Shown piece after piece: positions 19,596-32,697 of a stretch of 62,252 nt of DNA. This stretch comes from Micractinium sp. NFX-FRZ (lineage: Eukaryota > Chlorophyta > Trebouxiophyceae > Chlorellales > Chlorellaceae), in the NCBI GenBank assembly GCA_029339195.1, contig JAPTJF010000380.1, forward strand, positions 1 to 62,252, written 5' to 3'. Positions within the stretch are counted from its first letter, which is position 1, and every line of letters begins with the position of its first letter. The notes below the pieces were generated by a model. It saw nothing but the letters and a program-made list of their open reading frames with translations, did not search any database and was not told where the DNA came from. The position numbers were made by a program, and so were the translations under genes.

Positions 19596-22500
19596 CTAGG
19601 CGGCCAGCAGGGGCTTGAGCAGGCGCAGGCGCTCCGCCTGCGACCCCTCCTTGCCCCGCCGGCTCCAGGCGCCCAGCGCGGCGTCCACAAAAGCGTTCCA
19701 CTTGCGGCATCCCCCCGCGTCCTCAGCCAGCGCCAGCAGCTGCCTGCGGCTGAGCTGCACGGAGCGGCGCGCCGTGAGGCCAAAGCGCAGCAGGCACTGC
19801 CCCAGCCGCAGCCGCACGCAGTTGCCGGCGCCAGCGCCGCCGGCCTGGGCACCGCCGCCGTCGACTGCAGCACGCACTGTGTCGGCCAGCATCTGGGCCA
19901 CAGCGTGCTTCACGCCCAGCACCTGCGAGGCATACACAGAATCGTGTGTTCAGCTAGGATAGCACGGCATGTGCCAGCAACCGTGCCATCTGAGCTTCAT
20001 GCCCAGCACGTGCGAGGCAAATCAGGGGGGCCATGCAGAAGGCAGCAATTAGGGGGCAGTGGCGTGCAGGCAAGGCTGGGTCATGCCCACCCACACCAGC
20101 AGCAGCAGCAGCAGCAGCGGCGCCAGCAGCAGTGCTGGAACAGGGGCCAAGTACCTGCGGCGCGTCTGCCGGCGGCTTGGCCCCCTCCCCCCAGATGTCC
20201 TTCAGCCTCAGCTTGCTGCAGCAGCGGGAGTGGAGCACTCTGGAGCGTTATGCACAGAATTTTGTGAGTCGCAACGCAACGGCATCTTTGGCACCACAGA
20301 GAACCGGCTGGTGAGGCGGGTGCGCACGTGCCTCCTGCTCTTCCCGCCTGCCAGCCCAGCAGGCACGTATGCAAAGCGGCGCGGCAGCTCACCCAGAACC
20401 CACCCACCCACCCACCCAAGTGCACCCTTTTACCCAACTCTGTGCCCAACCCCACACACCTGGACAGCACCAGCACCTCGTCTTCCTGGTCGCCAGCCAT
20501 GCCGCCGTCATCGCCCCCCGCAGCGGCAGCAGCAGCGCCGCCGCCGCCGCCGCCGGCTGGCTTGGCACGCTTGGCGCCGCCCGCAACCGCCCCTCCCGCC
20601 TTGCGCTTCTCTGCAGGCTTCACTGCGGGGTTGGCGGCCTGCAAAGCAGGAGGCAGGGAGGAGCCATGACATGCCTCTCCTGCCATGTGCAGTTGTACAG
20701 ATCACGGCGGGCATCCCTCGGAACAGGAGGCCCGACGGCAGTTCCGCACCAAGCAGCGCAGCGCTGGCAACCGGCCAGCCAGGCGGCAGGCCTTGAGCAG
20801 CCCCTCAGCATGGCATTCAGCAGCAAATGAAGCCGGCAGGCACCGCCTCTTGACCGCTGCCGCCCCCCAGACCCCCTCTCAGATCGGGCAGCGCCCGCGC
20901 CACCCACCCCGTTCTCGTTGTTGCGCCGCACTGCCCGCTTCTTCTTCTTCTTCTTCTGAGGTGCGGGGCTCTCCTCTGTGGGTCCCTCCAGAAAGGCATT
21001 CTCCGGCTGCCAGGCAGGGTGAAAGCGTGGGGGCAGAGCAGGGCACGGGTATCAGCAGTTGGACATGTTGGCGGGCACGAGCACAGGCTGCCCATGGGCG
21101 AATGGGCGCGAGTGGCTGGGCAACTTTCAGCACCCTCTGCTGGGGTGTCACTGGCACGTGTGTCCATTCATAGAATGGAAGGCCCTCATCTCCCACCTCA
21201 CCGTCCTCCCCAGACTACGCCTCTGCTTGGTGAGAAGCCTTCGCCTCCCCCGCCGCTGCACTCCTTTCCGCAGGAACCCCACCGTTGCCCACACATCCTC
21301 TCAACTCCCACCCCACCCCACCTTTCCTCACCTCTGCCCGGTGCGCCACCTTGGTCTCCCAGGCCGTGCTGCGGATGCTGCTCTTCTCCTTGTGTGGCGC
21401 CGCCAGCCGCCGCCGCTCCTCCGCCTCCTCCCGCTGGGCAGCCGCTGCAGCCGCAGCCGCAGCGGCTTCAGCCCTCCGCTGCGCCAGGATAGCAGCCGCC
21501 TGCGTTGGTGTGGAGCGAACGGGGTGGGAGGGTGAGAGACGGTGTGGGCAGGGGCACCAAAGTCACCATAGGAAGCTTGCTGTGCTGCTTCTCAGCCAAC
21601 GTCAGACGGACGGAGGCGGGTGGCCGGGCAGGCTAGAGCTGCCCTGCAGGCGGCTGCAGGGCCTGAACCAGCCAGCTGGGCAGCCTGGCAATAGCACACA
21701 GGAGCCCCCGCCGCCGTGCAGCTCCTCAGCCCCCAAAGGTCACTTTGCATGTGACCAAGCAAACCGTCGCTCAAGCTCACCCGCGCCTGCACGGGCGCCA
21801 GGCGCTCGCCGTAGAGGAAGAAGTTGTCCAGGCACTCCACTACGTGCTCATCCTCCTGCAGGGGAGGGGCGGTCAACTCGACTGGTGCACTGATTGATTG
21901 CCAGTGCAGCAACACAAACCGGTTGATGCGCCCTGCCGCCAAGCACCCACTTGCGCATGCGCCCTCGTTGCAACGCAAGGCTGCGTGTACTTAAGCATGC
22001 ACAAGGTGACCCCCTGCCCGCGCACCGCCCCCACCTGCGCATGCAACCCCGCCTCCAACGGCTCATCCAGAGCCGGCAGCCGGTTGAGCTCTGCCAGGCG
22101 CAGGTACAGGCGTGCCATGCTGTCCACGTGGCCAGCGCTTCTCCAGAAGGCATCGCTGCTGGGGGCGCCCTGCTGGCAGGCAGGCGGGGGGCGGCTGCGC
22201 GCATTGCTCGTGAGCTAATGCTATACAACCCGGCACGGCACAGGTGTGGTGTAATGTGTACTGCACATGCATTGCCAGCCTGCAGACCCGAAAGAGCCCC
22301 TAGCATACCCTGCCGCTGACCCCCCGCCTCAACCCCAGCACAATCTGACAGGCGCTCTACCGTGCCGCCCTGATGCCCCCTCACCCGCCAGGCCGCGCAC
22401 AGCCGTGCCCACTCCCGCAGCGCCTCTGCGGCATCTGTTGGCGCCAGGCGCAGCAGGTCCTGGGCGCCTGTATACTCTCCATCCCAGGAGGCCCCCAGGG

Positions 22501-25500
22501 CAATCAGCACGCCAAACACCCACAGCTGCGGGTGGTCACATGTACGAGCGGGGCCGTGGGGGAGTAAGAAAGAGGGGAGGCTCTTTTGCCGTACACGGCA
22601 GCCGTTCCAGATTTGCCAGTGTGCGGCGCAGCTGAGCACAGCACAGCACAGCACGCACAGCACGGCATGTCACTCGAGCAAGGCAGCCGCACCTCCTCAT
22701 CGGGCTCGGCAAGCGGGGGGCAGGAGCAAGCTTCAGCACAATATGGCCCGCCCAGCCCATCACAGCACAGCACCGCGCAGCACAGCACAACCGACCCATG
22801 CACCCCCCCTCCTCCCAGGCACGCACCTCCTTGTCGGGCTCCTCCGGGGGCGAGGGCGAGCACAGCATGTGCAGGGCCGCCGAGCGCACCTCCACGTCCT
22901 CCGCATCCAGGTCCTGCTCCTTGCGCGCGTGCCTGCAGCAGCGCACAAGCTTGCACACAGCTCAGCAGGCAACAGCGACTGTTGATGCTTTTGGGAGAGG
23001 TGGCACCTGGATCGCCAACCTGCTCTGATCCGCCCCTGTGCTTGTGATCCACCCCACCCGGTGCAGCACACCATGTGGTGTGCACACTCCATAACGCAGC
23101 ACAATGCATGCAGCACAGCACAGAGCCACGCAGCGCACTTAGGGGGTGTGCCGTCAAGCTCCAGCAGCAGGCGCAGCAGCAGCTTGCCCATCTGCGGCAG
23201 TGGCGGCACACAGGGTGGCCGGGCGCAGGTGGAGGGCAGCAGGATGATGTCTAGGCTGCCTGGGTGCAGGCCCCACAGCTGGCTCCCCCAATTGCCTTCC
23301 ACTTCCCTCCCTCTGGCGAGCTCCCGAGTGACTCACCCATGGCCTAGCTCCCCCTCCCAACATCACAGTCCCCCTGCACCAATCCACGCCTTCCTTTCCC
23401 CCCTGCCTCCCGACCTGGTATGTGTCGTAGTTGAGCTCGCCCACGTCGGTCGCCGCCTGTTGCTGGCCCAGGTACAGCTTGCGCACCCTGCAGGGAGGAG
23501 GGGCAAGGACCGTGCAGGGCAGGGCAAGGGGAGGCCGGTTGCGGTCAAGCCATGCATGGGCGTTTAGCCTGCTCAACTGCCCCCACTATGCACCCTCCAT
23601 CGCCTCCCCAGATCACCCCGCCCAAGCCTTGCCGCCTGCCTAATAGGCACAAACTCCAGTGCACACATGTGCCAACCCAGCCCAACGATGCCTCCACTGC
23701 TGGATGAATCACCCCTGCCCTACATTTCCGTAAGGGCCGCCCACCCTCCAACCTGCGCGGCATGAACCCGATGGTGCCAATCCAGCTGTAGCCGTCCCGC
23801 GTCAGCTCCTCCCACTGCGCCCCGTTCAGGTCGCCAAACTTGAGGAATGGCAGGGAGGCGCTGCCAGGTGGCAGGTGCACCTGCAAACAATGTGATGGAG
23901 CAGTGTGAGAGAATGCAGAAGCAGCGGCGGCGGGGAGGCGCCGCCAGATGGCTGATGACAAAGGGAGCGGGAGATGGGCCTGGGTGTGTCAGCACGAGCC
24001 GTGTGGGGCAGGGCGGGGCCTGAGACTCAGGTACGCTGCTCTCCTGTGCTGAGCCAGCTGCAGCTGCCCTCGGTCCTGCTGACGTGGCCACATGAGCGCC
24101 TTCTGCCGCCGCAAGGCTGCGCGCGCCCCAGCACACAAGCTCCTCAGGCCCTCACCCTTCCGACCACACATGTCATGGGGTCAGCCAGCCACCCACCCAC
24201 CATAACGTTGTCCCCCTTGATGTCCTGGTGCACAATGCCAATGCGCTGCATCTCGGCCACCTGCACGTGGGAGAGCTCACAAGCGTGCACGCATGCAGGT
24301 GGGCTGCCAGTCAGCAGCGTAACACTGAGCTGGCCAGCAGAGGACGGATAAAGCACGGACAGGCACACAGGGTGGGGCGGCGCCAGGCAGGCCAGATGAC
24401 AGGCAGGCAGGCAGGCAGGCTCACCGTGGCACTACCGCCTCGCCACACCGTCGCCCCTGGCCTGACTCCTAACCCCATGCTTGATCCATGACCCCCCCTG
24501 CTTGCCCTGCACGCAAGCCCCTCCTACACACGCGTCACCTGCTCTGTCACCCCCTCGCTTTCACACTCGCCTTCCCCTGCAACGCAAGCGTGCACACCGC
24601 ACCGCTCCCCCCCATCCCCACCCACCCAAAGAAACACACAAACACACGCGCCTGCACCATGAGGGCTGCGCACTCCGAGGCCAGGTGCTCCAGGGGCCAC
24701 AGCCGCTTGCGCTCTGGCTGGCTGCGGAAGCTGTACAGGAAGCTGGAGAGGCAGGTCATATTGCAGTACTCCTCCACCAGGCCAACCACCTGCATATTTT
24801 GTGGAGCGGTGCCAAGGGCAACACAGGTGGGGAGGGTTGGCAGTGAGGCAGAGGACCCGAGAGGTGGGACCATGGGCCGCCGCGGCAATGCAGCAACCTG
24901 GCCAGATGAGCGGCGTGCAGTACTGTGACAAAGGCTGGGATGCATGCACCCGCAAGCCTGCCCACCACCAAAGCATGGGCAGGCGTGCCCTCATTCATTG
25001 TAGCACTAATCACTGGAGTACATTCTCACCATGCGGGCATCCCCTGCCTGCATCCACCCACCTCAATCGTGGATTCATCCAGAAGCCCTGCTGCCGGCGC
25101 AGCCGGAATCTGCAGAGGGACAGGGGCGGAAAAATGGCACCTCCTTGATAACAGCGAACAGTGCACTGCATGCACATTGCGCTGGGCGCAATAACAGGAC
25201 AGCAACCCACGTGTCTTCATCTCCATCCTGTGCTCACTAGGTAAACAGCATTACCCCTCACTCGCCCACCCACCGTCAGCGTGCCCTGGAAGGTGTGGAA
25301 CACGCGCACCACCCGGTCCTGCCCCTCCAGAGCCAGGTGAGCATTCACCTCACGCCGCCTGCGAGGGGAGGACGAGGGCAGTGCGCGGTTAGGCAGGGCA
25401 CGGTGACCAGCAGCAGGCAGAGGCAACTTCTGAGGGAGGCATCGGGTGATAGGGCGGTGGGTGCTGCAAACGGCAGCACCCACGTCACCGATGCCACCAA

Positions 25501-26270
25501 AGCCATTGCTGCGCAGCAGCCATGTCATGCGTGCAGTCTACATTTGTCGTGCAGGCACTTGGGTGCTGCCCAACAAGCTGCACACATAGTGGTGCACCCT
25601 GCATTCACCCCGTGCCCGCTGGCCTCCCCGCGGCTGACTCCCCGCGCCGGTCACGCTTGTACCCGCCATTTCCGCCCACCACCGCGCCTCCCTCTCTCCC
25701 TGCTCACCAGTGCCGCTCCAGCGTCCTCTGCTTGGACCTGCGGTCCGCCTCAGGCAGATCCTTGAAGCCGGCGCTGCACACCTTGATCACCTGCGTGCAT
25801 GTGCAACAATATCAGCGGCGATGTGGGTGCTGCAAGAAGGGGTGCGGGTGATGATCCGAGACGTTGTGGGTGCTGGGTGCTGTGTCGCGCAGCTTTGCAC
25901 TGCCATGCACATGCCGTGCCATGAGGCGTGGCAGGCGCAGTGCATGCATCGTCCAGGGGCAAGGTCAGCATTTTGGCAACGTGGGTGCTGGGTGCTGAGC
26001 AACGTGGCGTCGCAGGAGCACCCGCCCCCGTGTGCATCGCCCCCTCTGCTGCGGCATCTAACAGAAGCTCACCACGGGCTGGCCATAGGCCGGTGAGGGC
26101 GCGTAACTCCACGACTCCAGTGACCAGACCTTGCAGAAACTGCCGCTGCCTACCCAGAGGGCGTCCGGCAGGCGCGCCTGAATGGCGGCCATTGGCACCT
26201 CGCTGTACCGGCGCACCCGGGCCAGCTCTGGGATCCGCTCGGTGCGCTCCTCCAAGTTGATCCGTGGCAT
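19596..26270 (-). CDS. divergent protein kinase with C-terminal basic/Ala-rich tail, 18 exons, 716 aa
   Basis: Exons: 26270-26073, 25790-25708, 25358-25274, 25109-25062, 24789-24658, 24260-24201, 23880-23753, 23487-23415, 23191-23139, 22932-22827, 22525-22385, 22169-22035, 21855-21781, 21499-21332, 21006-20908, 20638-20460, 20215-20155, 19922-19596; all GT-AG and in phase. Kinase motifs in order: glycine loop GSGSFCKV (41-48), VIK lysine (69), alpha-C Glu in RREVN (97), hinge VGLVEEYC, catalytic loop IVHQDIKGDN (Asp195, Asn200), then KFGDLNG in place of DFG (Asp219), GTIGFMP near 237-243. HRD is HQD, DFG reads DLN, and the usual APE is PRR, so substrate control may be unusual, but the key Lys, Glu and Asp residues remain. 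The tail has two basic clusters (K-run at 513-518, KRK at 539-541), suggesting nuclear localisation, and ends in an unrecognised helical domain. I cannot assign a family. Confidence 0.8.
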
Positions 26271-27960
26271 TTTGCAGTAACGCTTCAGGCCATGCGTCTG
26301 CGAGGTTGGCCGCAAAGGGGTGGCGGTGGCTCAGGCCAGACGCCAACGCGGCGGGCGGGTGGCGGCGCCGGCAGGTGGCTGCGCAACGGGCTGTTGAGCG
26401 CCCCTCGGATGGCGTCCTGGCTGCGTCTTCTGCACAAACCGACCAAGAGCTGCCTCAGATGTGCTGCCGCTCAGCGCCCTCGCTGACGGCTCGCGGAGCG
26501 TGCCAGAGTGCGGTTGGCTGTCCAAGGCCACGTGAAAGCGCCTCAGGCGCTCTGCGGCCCGACACAGGCGTTCCAAGTGCAGAATTGTGCACAGCGAGTG
26601 CCATCCGCTGTGATTGGGCCCTACGGCGGCGGGCGCAGCGCATCACGGCCACCAGCCGACGAGGAGACACCCAATGCTGCTGGCTGGCACCTGCAACAGA
26701 AGCACATCATGTGCATGATCCCTCTTTTAGATGCAAGTCTTTCTGCCACGCACAACCGGATGCACAGAGACTGGAAGCGTTACACTGGAGGCAGGGCCGG
26801 GGTGCGCAGCGCGCGTACGGGGACCGCTTTGCCAGCCACGCGAGCGCGCACTGCCTGCACGCAGCAGCGGCTGCAGAGCCGGCATCGGCGCTGCAATGCG
26901 TCATGTCTTCATGTGGGGTTTCCGCCGCGCAGGGGGACGGAGAGAGGCGCGGGGAGGAGGTAGCAATGCTGGGTAGAGAATGAAATGAGGGGAGGGAGGT
27001 GGTGCAGCAAGAAAGGAGGCGTCAAAGAGCCCTGCGGCACGTGGCCACACCAAGGCTGGAGCCAAGGCAGGGAGCGGTGCTTGGCGGTTCATGCAGGGCA
27101 GCCCGGACTGGGGCGGCACATGTTAGGGCACACACATGCACACTCACGGGCACGGGCAACAACTGGATGCTGGGGTGAGGAGGTGGGGCAAGAAATGCAA
27201 GCAAGGAGGACTGACTCACGCACGGAGGCAACAAGCGCAGAGCAGGCAGGAGGTGCCGCAGGGCGCGAAAGAAGGCAGAGCGGGGCAAGGAATTGAAGGG
27301 GCGGGAGGATGCAAAGGAGTGAGGGGAATTGAGGGGATGAGAGGCAGCAGTCGGTGAACAGTAGACGGGAGGCTTGAGGGGGTGGCTATAGCTGAGAGAA
27401 GGGAGGCTGTGCAGGGAGCCCCACGGCAGGTGGTTGCTAGCAAGGGAGACCGGCAGGCACGGGCTGAGGTGGCGGCCGCACAAGCCGGCGACCGCCACGC
27501 GGAAGGAAACAACCAGCAGGGGGCCGGCACACGGCGGAGTGCGGGCGCAGCCGACGGGGCGCGCGTGGGGTGGCAGCGCCGGAGGGAGTGCCGGAGGGCA
27601 TCGGCGCAACGGCTGCCGCCTGCCTGCAACGCCGGCGGGGCAGGGCTGCGGCCAGGCGAGCCGGCGGGCTTGAGCTGCCAGCATGCGCAGCACGCCCCAC
27701 CGCCGCTGACCCTCGCAGCCCCCGCCTGCCGCCTGCTGAGCGCCTCCAGCCGGCTGTAGGCCCCCATCTGAGGTCCAAGGTATCAATAATCATGCGCATC
27801 CCTCCTCCACCGCCAGCAGTCTGTCGTCAAGGGCGCACGCGCCCAGCCAGCTCCGCACGCAACTCGAGCTCGAGCCCTAGGCCGCCCGGATTTCAGTCAA
27901 GATGGCGTCCAGCCGGCTGCGCACGCCCCGCCTTCAAAGCCTAGGCCGCCCAGGTTTCAG
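26271..27960. other. intergenic: kinase upstream region and PP2A B'' 3' flank
   Basis: Both flanking genes lie on the minus strand. About 27879-27920 is a partial copy of the last coding segment and stop region of the PP2A gene (GGCCGCC..TTTCAGTCA..GGCGTCCAG), so the 3' end was locally duplicated. A 254-codon minus-strand frame at 27022-27786 is Pro/Arg/Ala/Ser-rich without a recognisable domain and I do not call it a gene. A less GC-rich stretch at about 26480-26760 may belong to the kinase promoter. Confidence 0.5.
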
Positions 27961-30900
27961 TCAGAGGGCGTCCAGGCGGCTCCAGGCGCCGTCGCTGGCG
28001 GTGTCGTTGTCTGCGTCCTCCTCCATGGCCAGCCGCAGGTACTCGGCGCGCGCAAAGCGGTCCCACTCGGTCAGCCCGTCCTCCCGCTCCTGCACACAGT
28101 TCAGTAATTTGGAAAAGGGATTAGCAAGGGCTCGGCTTTCGCAAACCGGGCCACTCGGCCAGCCCGTCCCTACGCTCCTGCATTGGTAGTGTAGGGGTTA
28201 GAGGTGGCTCAGCAGGGGCTCGGCGCGCGCAAAGCGGTCCCGCTCGGTCAACCCCGTCCTCGCGCTCCGGCACCACCCAGAACAAGAAAGGCAGACAGCG
28301 TGAGAAAGCGAGGCGCGCTCAGCAGACGGGAGGCAAAGGCAGAGCAGGGAGCACTGTGTCAGCCCTCTGCTAGCCGGATGCTGCAAATTGATAAACATGC
28401 ACAAGCGGGGCAGCGCGTGTGCGCGCCAGTTTGACTCGACCATCACCCCACCCCATCCCACCATAAGCCCCCACGTGTCCATCCAAAACGCACACGACGC
28501 GCCCCTCAGCGCATGCGCCACATCAGCTGCTGCTGCTGCTGCTGCTGACCTGGCGTGAGACGAAGGGGTCGCGCGTCTCGTAGGCCATGAACTTGGAGAG
28601 GTTGAAGAGGACGTTGAACAGGGTGCCGGCGAGGGCGCGGGAGCGCTTGAGGTCGTGCAGCGTGAAGAAGCGGGGGTCCTGCGGGCGGGGGGGGGGCCGC
28701 AACGGGTGGGGCAGGGAGGGCGGGTGGTTGGCAGGGGTACCTTGCCTACAGTTCGATGAGGAAGTTAGCAAGGGTGCTTTGTGCGGCGTGAAGAAGCGGG
28801 GGTCCTAGACAGGAGGGGGAGGAGGGGTCCTAGACAGGAGGGGGAGGAGGGGTCCTAGACAGGAGGGGGAGGAGGGGTCCTAGACAGGAGGGGGAGGACA
28901 TGCGGGCAGTTAGTAACAAGGGTGGCGGCAGGCGTGGGAGGGGTTTGCGGACGTGGGTGCTGCAGGAGAGGGGGCAATAATGTGGGGGAGGAGCGACGGT
29001 GGGTAGTTGGTGGGGGTAAGGCAGGCCGGCAGCCAGCCCACAGTACAGCCACGCAATGCAGCAGTACCGCTGCGCCAGCCACAGCTTGGGAGCTCACCAC
29101 CGGGTTGATCATGTCCTGCATCTGGGCCATGATGTCCTCAAAAGACACGCTCTCCTGCAGGGAAGTTATGCAGTTGTAGGAGGTGAGCACGCGGGTGGGT
29201 GGGCGGGTGAGTGAGAGGGGATGGGGCTCTCCCCTCAGCTGCTTTCCGGCCCTCCACTTCTTAGCACCCCCCCACCTGGCTCAGGTACTCCATCCTGTTC
29301 CCGTGCTGAGCAGCTCACTCCACAATTCCCCCTGCTACAGATGAACACTGCCACTCACAGCTCTTCACTCCAACTGAACCCCCTGGCTCAGGCACTCCAT
29401 CCATCCCGTGCAAGCTGATTGCCACAACATGACAGCAGAAGCAGAGCAGCTGCCCCTGTTTGATTTGAGTTCTCAGCCACTGTTGCAGAGGCCTTCTTCT
29501 ACACCAACCTGGCTCAGGCACTCCATCCTGTGCAGCTGCTCCTCGTAAAAGTAGAGCAGCTCGTCGGGGGTCAGCCGCCCGTCGCCGTCCAGGTCGCAGC
29601 AGCTGCAGGGGGGGTCAGGAACAAACACAAATGTAGCCTGAGAATGGGGGTGCAGGTGCTTACCAAGGGGCCAGCCGGACGTCATAAGGCAGGCTGCAGC
29701 AGGAGCAGAGCGAGGCACTGAGTGCGAAGAGAAGGAGGACGTCAATGGGAGGGCAGCAGCAAGGGCCACCCCAGCATCCGGCACTGGGCGCCACCTCAGC
29801 GCCAGCGCCAGCTCACCGAAACCAGTAGTCCAGGCTGGCATCCGTCGTCTTGTCCTCCTCCGACAGAATGAAGTACACAAAGTCCTGGGGAGAGGAAAGG
29901 AGACGGAAGCAAGAGAGGGCAGGCACACACGTGGGTTGAGACAAAGGACTGAGAGGATACGCGCACACACTCACAGGAAGAAGCACACAAAGTCTGGAGA
30001 GAGATGGAAAGGAAGGCAAGAGGGGGCAAGCACAGACCTACAGTAAGCGCTGGGAGGAAGGCTGCACGACAGAACACGTAGGCGCACACGCAGGGAGGGG
30101 CGCAGAGTTTAATTGCCACCCTGTTGTGGTTGGCTCGCACCGCACCCCTACCCTCGTCTTCCTCCACCCCCTCCCGCCAAACACACACACCTCGTAGCTC
30201 ATGCTGCCGCCGCCGTTGTTGTTGGACGCGCCCGGCGGGCCGTTGCCGCCGCCGCCCGCCTCGCCCGCGGGGCCGCCGGCGCTGATGGTGGTGCGGTGGA
30301 AGGGGCGGCCCGCCTGCGGTGGGGTGGGGTGGGGTGGCAGCTGAGGAGGTGAATGGGGTGGCAGGCAGGCAGGCAGGCAGGCAGGCACGGAGGGCTGATT
30401 CTTGGCTTGGCTTGGCTGGAGGGGGGCGGGTAGCTGCATGGGCCGGGGCGTGAGCGGCATGCATGCCTTGACCAGGGCGCTGGCACAGCAGTCTGGCATC
30501 GCCCCCTGCCCACCTGTTCCCACCGGCTGCTACCCACGTTTCCCCTGCTCCCCCTCCTCCTCCCTCCCTTCACATGGCTCCCCATGCTCTGTTGCCACCC
30601 CATGCTGTTCCGCCTTCTCCATTCCAAAGAGGAGGGGCACTCTCAATGATAAATAAATACTACACCCCGAGAAAGGAGAGATGCGTCCTGAGGAGGGATG
30701 CTGCCTGGGCCCGCCCACCTGGCAAAAGATCCGGTCCACGATGCGGTACGTGAGGGAGTGGTTGCCGTAGCGCAGCAGGTCGTCGCGTGATATCCGGAAG
30801 TCGTGGTCTGAGGAGGATGAGGGGAGGGGGGAGGGCGCATGGGTGGTCAGGGGCAGGGGCACAGGTACCGGCATGGTGGGCAGGAGAGAGGGCACAGACA

Positions 30901-32651
30901 CTCGGCAGTGGCCAACAACGGTGCAACACAAGCCAGGACGCAGCCACGTGGTTGCAGGATGTCAGGACCTGCGGCGTGGGTCACCCGCCCCCAGGCAGCC
31001 AATACATCAAGCGACACTGGAACTGAACAGCTTCAATCTATTCCAACCGCCACCCACCTGTGTCCAGGTCCCAGAACTTGCAGTAGACGACGTAAAAGTG
31101 TTCGTAGGAGAAGTGGCGCAGCACCTGCGTGGCGAGGGGGTGGTGTGGGTGCTCAGGTTACAGGGATGGGTGGGGTGGGTGCGCTAGGGTCCAGATGAGT
31201 GACAAGACTTGTCGGGGCCGTGGCGCAGCACCGGTGTGCTGGTGGGAGGGGGTGGGGTAGGGGCGGGTCAGGTGACAAGGTTTGCAGGACAAGTGGCGCA
31301 GCCCAAATGTTGCCACTATTTCTCGCATCCATACTCCTCAGCCTGCTCACTCACTGTCCCCGATACCTAACTACTAAGTGAAGCTTCCCCACCTTGTTGA
31401 TGTCCTCCTGCTCGTCCACCTCCCGCAGCGCTGCCAGCATGTCGCCTCTGCGCGGTCCGGATTCAGGGAGGGAGGGAGGGAGGGAGAGAGTTGGGTGAGG
31501 GAAGGACGGGCAAAACCTTTGGGGTTGTAGACTACGCCACCCAAAAGCAGCACACAACACAGCCAGCCGCCCACCTGCGGAACTCGCGCCACGTGATGCG
31601 CCCATCCCCCAGCCGGTTGTTGTGGTAGAAGATGCGGTGGATCACCGTCTCAGCATACCTGCAGCGGAAAAGATAGTAGTGCAAGTAGGTGAGGAGCACC
31701 CAGCCGGTTGTTGTGGTAGAAGATGCGGTGGATGACCGTCTCAGCATACCTGCAAAAAGGGCACAAGAGAACAGTGCGAGGGCATGAGGGGCAGGCAGGT
31801 AGTTGTTGTGTGCAGGGTGCGGGCGATGCCGTCCCCTTGTTGCCTCGGGAGGGTCGGACAAATCAAAGGACTTGCGACCGCCAAGGGGGCACAGGAAGAG
31901 GCCTCCCCAGCTGGACGACCCTCACACGCACGCGCGGCTCTTAAGGAACGCCAGCCCCTCTGCCTGCCCTCCCAACATATCCTTGGCCACAAAAAGGGCA
32001 CATGCGCTGCGCACCGCTCCTGCAACTCGGGCGCCTCCTGGCAGTAACTGCAGCCCTCCAACAATCAATCGCCACAAAAAAACGAGAAAAAGAGAGGAAA
32101 AAACACAAGTGCGGCTCACTGCTCCTGGGGCTCATCCCCAGACCCAACGCTTCAACTAGCCCCAACTGCTCCTGGAACTGTTTCGTAAGACCGCTCCTGG
32201 AACTGTTGCGTGCATGTAACAAACTATAATCAAAGAGATGCGCTCACCGCTCCTGGAACTCGGGCGCCTCCTGCAGGAACTCCAGACCCGCGTGGCTCAG
32301 CAGGATGCCCGCCAGCAGCGGCCGCAGGTCCTCGGGGGCCACGTGGTGCGCCTGCGGCTGCCGAGGTCAAGGAGGGGGGAGGTGATGCTGGGGCTGTGAG
32401 GTGGAGAACAAGGTGGTTTTGCAGGTGAGGGAGGGCGGGATGCCCGCCGGCAGCGGGCCCCGGGGGCCAAGAGGGGGGCCGGCGGCTGCGGGCCAAGGAG
32501 GTGCAGCAGGGTGGGAGGCGGGTTGGGGCTGGGTTGAGGGAGGGAAGGCATGCTGGCGCAGGGTGGCGAGCAACTCACACCCACCAGGGGGCAGGGGCCT
32601 GCACGACGGCAGCCACATGGTGCTGCTGTGCCGTGCCATGCCGTGTTGAAG

Positions 32652-32697
<46 letters not shown>

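Noticed and set aside
27022..27786. 254-codon minus-strand open frame between the kinase and PP2A genes
   Set aside because: Composition is Pro/Arg/Ser/Ala low complexity, with no splice partners or conserved motif.
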